Part shown: piece by piece, positions 1-5,736 of the stretch
How positions within the stretch are numbered: the first letter of the stretch is position 1
Layout of the letters: each line of letters begins with the position of its first letter
Assembly: GCA_959026725.1 (NCBI GenBank)
Contig: CAUFMG010000031.1
Location: 1 to 6,156, forward strand
Direction: 5' to 3'
Length of the DNA stretch: 6,156 nt
Source of the DNA: an uncultured Collinsella sp.
Lineage (GTDB): Bacteria; Actinomycetota; Coriobacteriia; Coriobacteriales; Coriobacteriaceae
Position numbers and translations under genes: made by a program
Notes under the pieces: generated by a model
What the model saw: the letters and a program-made list of their open reading frames with translations, nothing else
What the model was told of the DNA's origin: nothing
The model's database searches: none

Positions 1-54
1 CTGGTGATCTCCGCCTTGAGAGGGCGGCGTCCTAAACCGCTAGACGAACGGGCC
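1..54 (-). tRNA. tRNA-Glu (anticodon CTC), 3' part missing at the window edge
   Basis: The minus strand from position 54 reads as the 5' portion of a tRNA. The 5' acceptor strand GGCCCGT is at 48-54. A D-arm containing GTCTAGCGG and AGGAC follows. The anticodon stem CCGCC/GGCGG (23-27 paired with 11-15) closes the seven-base loop CTCTCAA, whose bases 34-36 are CTC (positions 20-18). This decodes GAG, glutamate. The D-arm closely resembles other bacterial tRNA-Glu genes. The window ends in the 5' strand of the T-stem (ACCAG, positions 5-1), so the T-loop, 3' acceptor strand and any encoded CCA lie outside. It sits downstream of cca in the same orientation. Confidence 0.93.
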
Positions 55-85
55 ACATGACATCTGCACTGCCGTGCTGCGAGGA

Positions 86-117
86 AATATATTACGGGAC
101 AAAAAACGTCAGCGCAA
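86..117 (-). promoter_or_regulatory. Candidate promoter for tRNA-Glu
   Basis: On the minus strand a TTGCGC element (112-117, 3 of 6 matches to TTGACA) is followed after 17 bases by TAATAT (89-94, 4 of 6 matches to TATAAT). An overlapping TATATT (86-91) is a better -10 match but would need a different spacing. The stretch is AT-rich compared with its surroundings. Transcription would begin near position 82, about 28 bases before the mature tRNA 5' end, which suits a processed leader. This is assigned by eye and the -35 is weak. Confidence 0.4.
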
Positions 118-132
118 GAAGAAATTCCAAAT

Positions 133-151
133 TGCCGAAAAATTGTCGGCA
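133..151 (-). terminator. Possible weak terminator after cca
   Basis: The minus strand carries a perfect 6-bp stem, TGCCGA (146-151 arm) paired with TCGGCA (133-138 arm), around a 7-base loop. It begins 30 bases beyond the cca stop codon. The bases that follow (ATTTGGAATTTC) are T-rich but do not form a clean U-tract, so termination may be incomplete and some transcription could run on into the tRNA gene. Confidence 0.35.
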
Positions 152-181
152 GGTTATGGAACACGCAGGTAAACTGGGTAG

Positions 182-1576
182 CTAATTCAAGTTGAGATGG
201 ACCAAAAGAGCTTCGCGATCGTTGGGAATGTTGTCTTCGATCACGGCATCGAAGGTGGCGTTGAGTAGCTGGCCTAGCTCGGGTCCCGGCTTCACACCGG
301 CGTGGATCAGGTCGCCGCCGTTGATGGCGAGCATCTTGAGCGTATAGGGCTCCCCCGCCTCCAGTAGCTCGTGCGCCATCGCGCGCATCTCCTCAATCGT
401 CTCTACGTAATAGAAGCACGACGGGGCCTTGCCGAGCGTATCGGCACGCTTAAGATCCATGAGCTCGTCCATCAAACGCGGCGTGTCGACGCCCTCGCCC
501 GAAAGCGCGCGCATCATATTGAGCAGGCAGGAGCGCTCTGGGCGCAGCGGCTTGTCGTGATATTTGATGAGCAGGCACACGTCGCGCACCAGGTCGTGCG
601 AGAGCGCCAGGCGATCCATAATGACGCGCGCTTTCTTGGCGCCGAGCTCGGGATGACCGTAGAAGTGTCCGCTGCCGGCGTGATCGACCGTGAAACAATC
701 GGGCTTGGACACATCGTGCAAAAACGCTGCCCACATAAGGCTCGACGAGGGCGCGACGCCGTCACACAGCGCGAGCTCCCCCGCCACCGTCAGCACACGG
801 GCGATATGCTCGTAGACGTTAAACGCATGATAGACACTGCGCTGATCAAACCCGCGACCCGCTGCCAGCTCGGGCACGGCGGCGCAGATGAGCTCGGGAT
901 AGCGGAGCATCGCGTCTCCCCCATGACCGGTCGAAAGAATGCCCTCGAGCTCAATACCCACACGCTCACGCGCCACGGCATCGAGCAGCGGCGCGCACTC
1001 GGCAAGCGCGCGCTTAGTCTCAGGCTCAATCATAAAGTCCAGGCGGCAGGCAAAGCGTACCGCACGCAGCATGCGCAGGGCGTCCTCGTTAAAGCGACGC
1101 TTAGGATCGCCGACAGCGCGAATCAGCTTGCGCTCCAAGTCACCCTGGCCGTCGTAGCGGTCGACAAGCCCGCGCTCGGGATGCCAGGCCATAGCGTTGA
1201 CGGTAAAGTCGCGGCGCGCCAGATCGTCCTCAAGCGAGGCGGCACGTTCCACACTCTGGGGATGGCGACCATCGGTGTAAAAGCCATCCAGACGGTACGT
1301 GGTGACCTCGATACGCTCGCCATCGGAAATAGCCGTGATTCCGCCAAATTTAATGCCCGACTCCACGACCGCGATACCAGCGGCCTCGAGCGCCGCCTTG
1401 GACTCCTGCCACAGGCCGCTACAGCACATATCAACATCGTGGCTGGGGCAACCCATCAGGGCGTCGCGCACCCAACCGCCCACGTACCAAGCCTCAAGAC
1501 CAGCCGCCTCAAGCGCGCGCAGGACGCGCAGGGACGCATCGGACGGTTGAGTACCGTTGAGCGAAACATTGCACAT
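182..1576 (-). CDS. cca: CCA-adding tRNA nucleotidyltransferase with HD domain
   Basis: This is a class II nucleotidyltransferase of the poly(A) polymerase/CCA-adding family. It adds or repairs the 3' CCA of tRNAs in the cytoplasm. In the 464-residue product, the N-terminal head shows the GG motif in YVGGWVRD (about 31-38), the metal-binding pair HDVD (Asp47 and Asp49), RRDFTVNAMA (121-130), the nucleotide-selecting EDALR motif (164-168, the EDxxR form) and RERVGIELEGIL (203-214). A C-terminal HD domain follows, with a conserved YHAFNVYEH block (249-257), HD at 287-288 in AAFLHDVSKP, and HFYGH (304-308). The C-terminal block resembles NGGDLIHAGVKPGPELG in other bacterial CCA enzymes. An in-frame GTG at 1594 is possible, but the ATG at 1576 has a perfect AGGAGG eight bases upstream and is chosen. 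It is preceded by the terminator of the kinase gene and is probably transcribed on its own. Whether it adds full CCA or only part of it cannot be proved from sequence, although I see no second enzyme here. Confidence 0.95.
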   Translation of the reverse strand: MCNVSLNGTQPSDASLRVLRALEAAGLEAWYVGGWVRDALMGCPSHDVDMCCSGLWQESKAALEAAGIAVVESGIKFGGITAISDGERIEVTTYRLDGFYTDGRHPQSVERAASLEDDLARRDFTVNAMAWHPERGLVDRYDGQGDLERKLIRAVGDPKRRFNEDALRMLRAVRFACRLDFMIEPETKRALAECAPLLDAVARERVGIELEGILSTGHGGDAMLRYPELICAAVPELAAGRGFDQRSVYHAFNVYEHIARVLTVAGELALCDGVAPSSSLMWAAFLHDVSKPDCFTVDHAGSGHFYGHPELGAKKARVIMDRLALSHDLVRDVCLLIKYHDKPLRPERSCLLNMMRALSGEGVDTPRLMDELMDLKRADTLGKAPSCFYYVETIEEMRAMAHELLEAGEPYTLKMLAINGGDLIHAGVKPGPELGQLLNATFDAVIEDNIPNDREALLVHLNLN

Positions 1577-1584
1577 GCCTATGG

Positions 1585-1590
1585 CCTCCT
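1585..1590 (-). promoter_or_regulatory. Shine-Dalgarno of cca (fixes the start)
   Basis: AGGAGG on the minus strand lies exactly 8 bases before the ATG at 1576. The upstream in-frame GTG at 1594 has no purine-rich site before it, so the ATG is preferred and the protein is six residues shorter than the longest open frame. Confidence 0.85.
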
Positions 1591-1713
1591 GCACTTGTGA
1601 GCGTTAATCGATAGTTCTCAAGAAGTCTAACAAGAAACGAGAAAGCGCGCACACGCAATCGCGTCGTCGATTAGATAAAACGAGACAGCAGACGCCACAT
1701 ACGTTCAGCGAGC

Positions 1714-1749
1714 AAAAAACACCCGCCTCGGAGATCCAAAGCGGGTGTT
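1714..1749 (-). terminator. Rho-independent terminator after the downstream kinase gene
   Basis: The minus strand has a perfect 9-bp stem, AACACCCGC (1741-1749 arm) with GCGGGTGTT (1718-1726 arm), a 14-base loop and a run of six T (1714-1719, part of which also closes the stem). It begins 22 bases past the kinase stop codon. This is a textbook intrinsic terminator and separates the sugar-kinase unit from cca. Confidence 0.88.
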
Positions 1750-1771
1750 CGGCAACGATTTTTCGATGCGG

Positions 1772-2704
1772 TTAGCAGACCTGGCGAACCTCGATGTGCT
1801 TCTTATATTCGTCCACCTTGGCAAAATCGCCCAGACCGGGGCACTCGACCACGTTGGCGCCGGTGGCCATCGAAAGACGCAAGGCATCCTCGACTCGCTC
1901 GGGGGCGTCGTGCCACACGGACAGGAAGGCGGCCAGCGAGGAATCGCCGGCGCAGACGGTCGACAGCAGCTTGACGTCGAAGGTGCGGTTGGCAAACCAG
2001 ATATGCTCGCCGTTGGAGAAGTACGCACCGGCGCCACCGAGGGTCAGCAGCACGTTCTTGGCACCCTTGGCGTGCAGCTCGGCCATCGCGCCCTTGACGG
2101 ACTCGTCGTCGCCACCGCTCACCTTAATGCCAAAGATGTCGAGCAGCTCATCGTCATTGGGCTTAATCAGCAGCGGCTCCATGGCAATGAGGTCTGCCAG
2201 CTGATGGCTCGAGATGTCGAGGACGAACTCGGCCCCCTTGGCCTTGACGCGGCGCAGGACCTCGGCCAAGAAGCCCTCGGAAGTGTTGGGAGGCAGCGAG
2301 CCGCTGATGACCAGGCAGGTCATGTCATCGAGCGAATCGATGAGCTCAAACATCTCCCGCTCGTTGGCCTCGTTGATGGCGGCACCGGCGTTGACCATGT
2401 TGTACTCGGTGTCGGGGCCGGCGTTGAGGAACACATTGACGCGCGTAATGCCGTCGGTCCACACGGGCTTGACGGGCACGCCCAGGGCCTCGGCGCCCTT
2501 AACGATAAACTCGCCCGAGAAACCGGCGAAAAAGCCCAGGATCGTGGTGTCGACGCCGTAGTGGTCAAGCGTAAACGAGACGTTGAGGCCCTTGCCGTTG
2601 GGCGTGTAGACCGCGTTGCGGGTACGCGTGACGGTGTTGGCAGCAAGACCGTCGCAGGCGATGTTGTAGTCAATGGCGGGATTTGCAGTGAGCGTGTAAA
2701 TCAT
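1772..2704 (-). CDS. 1-phosphofructokinase family hexose kinase (PfkB/ribokinase fold), downstream copy
   Basis: This 310-residue cytoplasmic kinase belongs to the PfkB family branch that includes FruK (fructose-1-P kinase), LacC (tagatose-6-P kinase) and PfkB. It would use ATP to phosphorylate a sugar monophosphate for entry into glycolysis. Visible signatures are the start MIYTLTANPAID, the glycine motif NGKGLNVS (36-43), GFFAGFSGEFI (57-67), VWTDGITRVN (81-90), VISGSLPP (132-139), LLIKPNDDE (178-186) and the catalytic block VCAGDSSLAAF (250-260) with the presumed base Asp254. The first position of the usual GAGD is Cys251, which is atypical. Length matches the family. An in-frame GTG lies at 2719, but the ATG at 2704 has AAAGGA six bases upstream and aligns with the neighbouring paralogue's start. 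It has its own candidate -10 and its own terminator. The exact substrate cannot be told from sequence, and a fructose PTS permease is not in the window. Confidence 0.9.
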   Translation of the reverse strand: MIYTLTANPAIDYNIACDGLAANTVTRTRNAVYTPNGKGLNVSFTLDHYGVDTTILGFFAGFSGEFIVKGAEALGVPVKPVWTDGITRVNVFLNAGPDTEYNMVNAGAAINEANEREMFELIDSLDDMTCLVISGSLPPNTSEGFLAEVLRRVKAKGAEFVLDISSHQLADLIAMEPLLIKPNDDELLDIFGIKVSGGDDESVKGAMAELHAKGAKNVLLTLGGAGAYFSNGEHIWFANRTFDVKLLSTVCAGDSSLAAFLSVWHDAPERVEDALRLSMATGANVVECPGLGDFAKVDEYKKHIEVRQVC

Positions 2705-2710
2705 GAATGT

Positions 2711-2716
2711 TCCTTT
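2711..2716 (-). promoter_or_regulatory. Shine-Dalgarno of the downstream kinase gene
   Basis: AAAGGA on the minus strand is six bases before the ATG at 2704. It favours this start over the GTG at 2719, which would add five residues absent from the paralogue. Confidence 0.75.
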
Positions 2717-2738
2717 CACGAAGCAACGTGTTAATGAA

Positions 2739-2744
2739 AGTATA
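2739..2744 (-). promoter_or_regulatory. Candidate -10 element for the downstream kinase gene
   Basis: TATACT on the minus strand matches the TATAAT consensus at five of six positions. It lies between the terminator of the preceding gene and the kinase start, giving an expected 5' leader of about 27 bases. At 17-base spacing the -35 position reads TAGCCT (2762-2767, 3 of 6), so the promoter is weak or needs an activator. The rest of the gap (2745-2831) shows nothing I can name. Confidence 0.38.
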
Positions 2745-2831
2745 TTCCACGCATCGGTAAAAGGCTAGGACAACTCGGCGAACGGTGTGGAAGCGATGAA
2801 GTACGGCGGGACACCTCTCCCCCGTGGCGGA

Positions 2832-2864
2832 ACAAAAAGGCGCCCCAGCAGAAACCGGGGCGCC
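2832..2864 (-). terminator. Rho-independent terminator after the upstream kinase gene
   Basis: The minus strand has a perfect 8-bp GC-rich stem, GGCGCCCC (2857-2864 arm) with GGGGCGCC (2839-2846 arm), a 10-base loop and then TTTTTGT (2832-2838). It starts 28 bases beyond the stop codon of the upstream kinase. It implies that the two paralogous kinases are mostly transcribed separately. Confidence 0.88.
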
Positions 2865-2892
2865 ACATGCGCACGAATATGTCGCGTTTCGA

Positions 2893-3825
2893 TTACTGAC
2901 GATCGAGCTTGCGGACAGCAACGCGCTTGCTGTACTCGTCGACGTGACCGAAGTCGCCGATGCCCACGGACTCGGCAACGTTAGCGCCGGTAGCCATAGC
3001 GAGCTTCATGGCCTCCTCGACGTTGTCGCGGTTCCTGTACCACTTGTGCAGGAACGCAGCGAGGGTGCAGTCACCGGCGCAGACGGAAGAGACCAGCTTG
3101 ATGTTGAACTCACGCTTGGCATACCAGATGTCCTCGCCGTTGGAGAAGTAGGCGTCGCCACGGCTACCACGGGTGAGCAGAACGTTCTGCACGCCGGCGT
3201 CGTGAGCCATCTTCATAGCAACGCGAACCTCGTCGTCGGTATCGACCGGCACGCCGAAGATGGCCTTCATCTCGTGATGGTTCGGCTTGATGAGCAGCGG
3301 CTTCTTGTGAGCGAGCTCCTTGAGCTTGTCGGAGGACAGGTCCAGGACGACGTCGGCGCCACGAGCCTGAGCGTGCTCCATGACCTGAGCCAGGAAGTCG
3401 GGCGTAGCTTTGGGAGGCACGGAGCCGGAAACAATCAGGCACTCGAGATCGCCCGCGGTGTCCAGAATGTTGTAGAGCTCCTCCTGGTGCTGCGGCGTAA
3501 TCGGAGCACCCGGGTTCAGGATGCCGTACTCGTGCTGGCCATCGTTGACGTAGGTGTTAATGCGCGTGATACCGTCGGTCCAGACCGGGCGGCAGAGGCA
3601 ACCCAGGTTCATGACCTCCTCGACGATGAACTTGCCCGTGAAGCCAGCAAAGAAGCCGAGTGCGACGGTGTCAACGCCCATCTTCTTAAAGGCGAAGGAC
3701 ACGTCGAGGCCCTTGCCGTTAGCCGTGTAGCTGGCCGAGCCGGTGCGGACGTTCTCATCGGGCTCGAGCGGAGAGCTCGAAACCGTCATGTCGACAGCCG
3801 GGTTAGCGGTTAGCGTGTAGAACAT
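2893..3825 (-). CDS. 1-phosphofructokinase family hexose kinase (PfkB/ribokinase fold), upstream copy
   Basis: This is a paralogue of the adjacent kinase, also 310 residues. I counted 51 identical positions among the first 90 residues. The predicted role is the same: ATP-dependent phosphorylation of a sugar monophosphate (fructose-1-P, tagatose-6-P or fructose-6-P) in the cytoplasm. Motifs are MFYTLTANPAVD at the N terminus, NGKGLDVS (36-43), GFFAGFTGKFI (57-67), VWTDGITRIN (81-90), IVSGSVPP (131-138), LLIKPNHHE (177-185) and SVCAGDCTLAAF (247-258), with the presumed catalytic Asp252. Two positions stand out. Asp41 replaces the Asn of the GKGxN motif kept in the other copy, and Cys249 replaces the first Gly of GAGD. 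The ATG at 3825 has AGGGGG eight bases upstream. It follows ptsI by 74 bases with no U-tract terminator between, so read-through from ptsI is likely. Altered substrate preference is possible. Loss of activity is less likely because the Asp, KPN..E and glycine motifs are intact. Confidence 0.9.
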   Translation of the reverse strand: MFYTLTANPAVDMTVSSSPLEPDENVRTGSASYTANGKGLDVSFAFKKMGVDTVALGFFAGFTGKFIVEEVMNLGCLCRPVWTDGITRINTYVNDGQHEYGILNPGAPITPQHQEELYNILDTAGDLECLIVSGSVPPKATPDFLAQVMEHAQARGADVVLDLSSDKLKELAHKKPLLIKPNHHEMKAIFGVPVDTDDEVRVAMKMAHDAGVQNVLLTRGSRGDAYFSNGEDIWYAKREFNIKLVSSVCAGDCTLAAFLHKWYRNRDNVEEAMKLAMATGANVAESVGIGDFGHVDEYSKRVAVRKLDRQ

Positions 3826-3826
3826 T

Positions 3827-3842
3827 TACAGTACCCCCTGTA
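3827..3842 (-). promoter_or_regulatory. Shine-Dalgarno of the upstream kinase, displayed in a small hairpin
   Basis: The minus strand reads TACAG, GGGGTA, CTGTA: a perfect 5-bp inverted repeat with a 6-base loop. The ribosome-binding run AGGGGG (3834-3839) falls partly in the loop, 8 bases before the ATG at 3825. The start assignment is firm. Whether the hairpin matters for translation is speculation. Confidence 0.5.
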
Positions 3843-3852
3843 TATGTGAGGG

Positions 3853-3882
3853 CCGCGTGGCCGGCCCATTCCAACCACGCGG
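3853..3882 (-). repeat. GC-rich inverted repeat between ptsI and the upstream kinase
   Basis: CCGCGTGG (3853-3860) and CCACGCGG (3875-3882) are perfect 8-base inverted arms around a 14-base loop that contains GGCC motifs. The repeat starts 17 bases past the ptsI stop. No T-run follows on the minus strand (CCCTCACATA comes next), so it is not a standard intrinsic terminator. It may be a 3' mRNA-stabilising or processing hairpin, or a partial terminator that lets some transcription reach the kinase. Confidence 0.6.
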
Positions 3883-3899
3883 TTACCTCTGATACCAAA

Positions 3900-5603
3900 T
3901 TAGCGAGCTGCGGACTCGAGCAGTGCCTTGACCTCGGCGGCGGTGTTGCAGGCGAGTGCCTTCTCGGCGAGCTCGTCGCACTCGGCCTTGGTCCACTGGC
4001 TGATGGTCTTGCGGGCGCGCAGGATCGACGGAGCGCTCATCGAGAACTCCTCCAGGCCCCAGCTGATCAGCAGCGGCTCGAGCAGCGGATCGGCAGCGGC
4101 CTCGCCGCACATACCGACCATGATGCCGGCCTTCACGCCGCTCTCGATGATGTTCTTGAGCGAGCGGAGCACGGCGGGATAATACACCTGGTACAGGTTG
4201 GAGATGGTGTCGTTACCACGGTCGGCGCACATGGTGTAGCCGATCAGGTCGTTGGTGCCGATGGAGAAGAAGTCGGCGACCTCGGCAAGACGGTCTGCGA
4301 GCAGCGAAGCGGCGGGCGTCTCGACCATGATGCCGACCTCGATGTTCTCGTTGAACTTGCGGCCCTCTTCGGTGAGCTCGGACTTGCACTGCTCGACGAG
4401 CTCCTTGACGGCCAAGACCTCCTCGACGCAGGTAACGAGCGGGATCATGATCTTGACGTCACCAAAGGCGCTGGCGCGCAGCAGGGCGCGGAGCTGGACC
4501 TTGTACTGGTCAGGATTGGCCAGGCAGTAACGCACGGCGCGGAAGCCCATGAAGGGGTTATCTTCCTTGACCATGTGCAGGTACGGGATCTCCTTGTCGC
4601 CACCCACGTCGAGCGTACGGATGATGACCGGAGCGCCTTTGAGCGCACTGGCGACCTTGCGGTAGGCGTTGAACTGCTCCTCCTCGGAAGGAAGCTCAGC
4701 GGAGTCCATGAACAGGAACTCGGAGCGGAACAGGCCGATGGCCTCGGCGTCGTGATCGAGCGCGTTGGGCACATCATCGGGGTTACCGATGTTGCAGGCG
4801 ATGATCTTCTTGATGCCGTCGGCAGTCACGGACGGCTTGCCACGGAAGGCCTCGAGGGCTGCCTTCTCGGCAGCGAAGGCCTCGGCCTTGGCGGTGTAGG
4901 CAGCGAGCGTCTCCTCGTCGGGATCGGCCTCAACGATACCCTTGCCACCGTCGACGACAACGGTCATACCGTTGCGCAGCGCGGTGCAGCTGTTGGAAAC
5001 CGAAAGGACAGCCGGGATCTCGAGGGCGCGCGCAATGATCGCGGAGTGCGACGTGCGGCCACCAGTCTCGGTGACGATACCGGCAACGTGGGCCTTATCG
5101 ATCGTGGCGGTCATGGACGGCGTGAGGTCGTGCACGACAACGACAGTGTTCTCGGGCAGGACGGAGAGGTCGACGACCTCCTTGCCCAGCAGCTCGGCCA
5201 GAATACCGGTGCGGATGTCGGCGATGTCGGCCGCGCGCAGACGGAACATCTCGTCGTCCATGGACAGGAACATGTTCTCAAACATGGTCGAGGTGTCCAT
5301 GAGCGCCTGCTCGGCGCAGGTACCGCCGTCAATGGCGGCGTTGATGGCGTCGGTCATGCCCGGGTCCTGAGCCAGGACAATGTGTCCGCTCATGATCTCG
5401 GCCTCGGCCTCACCCACCGTCTCCTTCATGTGGTCGGCCTGAGCCTGGGTCTTCTCGCAGAAGACCGAAAGAGCGGACTGATAGCGCTCCTTCTCTGCTG
5501 CCGAATCAGCAACCTCGTGCGGCTCAAACGTCAAGTCGGGATCGACGGCGACCATGACGGTGCCGATACCGATGCCCTCGGAAGCGTTGACTCCCTGATA
5601 CAT
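3900..5603 (-). CDS. ptsI: PTS enzyme I (phosphoenolpyruvate-protein phosphotransferase)
   Basis: Enzyme I is the general, sugar-independent entry point of the phosphotransferase system. It autophosphorylates with PEP in the cytoplasm and transfers the phosphate to HPr. Numbered from the chosen start the protein has 567 residues, normal for the family. The order is an N-terminal HPr-binding/phosphohistidine domain with the active site GGRTSHSAIIAR (His186), then the PEP-binding barrel with GLFRSEFLFM (Arg293), IIRTLDVGGDKE (Arg329), VETPAAS (Glu428), FFSIGTNDL (Asp452) and VGMCGE (Cys499, the expected proton donor). The stretch after GTNDL reads IGYTMCADR, where most enzymes I have TQYTLAVDR. 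An open frame reaches a TTG at 5657, but that lies inside a terminator-like hairpin. Two ATGs, at 5609 and 5603, are better. The latter has AGAGG seven bases upstream and starts MYQGVNASEG as in homologues, so I chose it. It lies 133 bases downstream of ptsH. Confidence 0.95.
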   Translation of the reverse strand: MYQGVNASEGIGIGTVMVAVDPDLTFEPHEVADSAAEKERYQSALSVFCEKTQAQADHMKETVGEAEAEIMSGHIVLAQDPGMTDAINAAIDGGTCAEQALMDTSTMFENMFLSMDDEMFRLRAADIADIRTGILAELLGKEVVDLSVLPENTVVVVHDLTPSMTATIDKAHVAGIVTETGGRTSHSAIIARALEIPAVLSVSNSCTALRNGMTVVVDGGKGIVEADPDEETLAAYTAKAEAFAAEKAALEAFRGKPSVTADGIKKIIACNIGNPDDVPNALDHDAEAIGLFRSEFLFMDSAELPSEEEQFNAYRKVASALKGAPVIIRTLDVGGDKEIPYLHMVKEDNPFMGFRAVRYCLANPDQYKVQLRALLRASAFGDVKIMIPLVTCVEEVLAVKELVEQCKSELTEEGRKFNENIEVGIMVETPAASLLADRLAEVADFFSIGTNDLIGYTMCADRGNDTISNLYQVYYPAVLRSLKNIIESGVKAGIMVGMCGEAAADPLLEPLLISWGLEEFSMSAPSILRARKTISQWTKAECDELAEKALACNTAAEVKALLESAAR

Positions 5604-5610
5604 TCCCATT

Positions 5611-5615
5611 CCTCT
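5611..5615 (-). promoter_or_regulatory. Shine-Dalgarno of ptsI
   Basis: AGAGG, within the purine run GGAGAGAGGA on the minus strand, lies seven bases before the ATG at 5603. The neighbouring ATG at 5609 would use the GGAG further upstream at about six bases, so a start two codons earlier remains possible. Confidence 0.6.
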
Positions 5616-5655
5616 CTCCGTGTCATGTGATAAAGCGTTTTGCCATATCCATGAC

Positions 5656-5691
5656 AAAAGAGCGCAGCTACCTTACAACAGGTCACTGCGC
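5656..5691 (-). terminator. Terminator-like hairpin between ptsH and ptsI
   Basis: On the minus strand GCGCAG (5686-5691) pairs with CTGCGC (5662-5667). Inside it, ACCT (5680-5683) pairs with AGGT (5670-5673) across a 2-by-2 internal loop, with a 6-base loop GTTGTA at the tip. TCTTTT (5656-5661) follows directly. It starts 45 bases after the ptsH stop. The shape fits an intrinsic terminator, probably leaky, which would give more HPr than enzyme I mRNA. I see no clear promoter of its own for ptsI downstream of it. Confidence 0.6.
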
Positions 5692-5736
5692 CCCCAAATA
5701 TGAACTTAGTTGTTCAACATGCGACCCGTTTGAGTT

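Noticed and set aside
371..1600. A 409-codon plus-strand open frame opposite cca
   Set aside because: No family resemblance, and the minus-strand gene has all the CCA-enzyme motifs. Treated as a by-product of high GC content.
2705..2719. GTG start at 2719 for the downstream kinase
   Set aside because: No ribosome-binding site precedes it, and its extra residues contain the Shine-Dalgarno of the ATG at 2704. The paralogue begins at the position equivalent to the ATG.
1745..2734. A 329-codon plus-strand open frame opposite the downstream kinase
   Set aside because: Same pattern as the other antisense frames: no recognisable motif, while the opposite strand carries a clear kinase with its own ribosome-binding site and terminator.
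2824..3813. A 329-codon plus-strand open frame opposite the upstream kinase
   Set aside because: It is antisense shadow of a well-conserved PfkB gene, with no domain and compositional bias typical of such shadows. It even runs through the kinase terminator.
3846..5630. A 594-codon open frame on the plus strand opposite ptsI
   Set aside because: It mirrors the codon periodicity of ptsI in GC-rich DNA. Its translation is a low-complexity mix of Gly, Asp, Leu, Val and His with no recognisable domain, and the minus strand encodes an unmistakable enzyme I.
5604..5657. An N-terminal extension of enzyme I from TTG at 5657
   Set aside because: The extension lies in the terminator-like hairpin region, has no Shine-Dalgarno and would add 18 residues not expected for the family.
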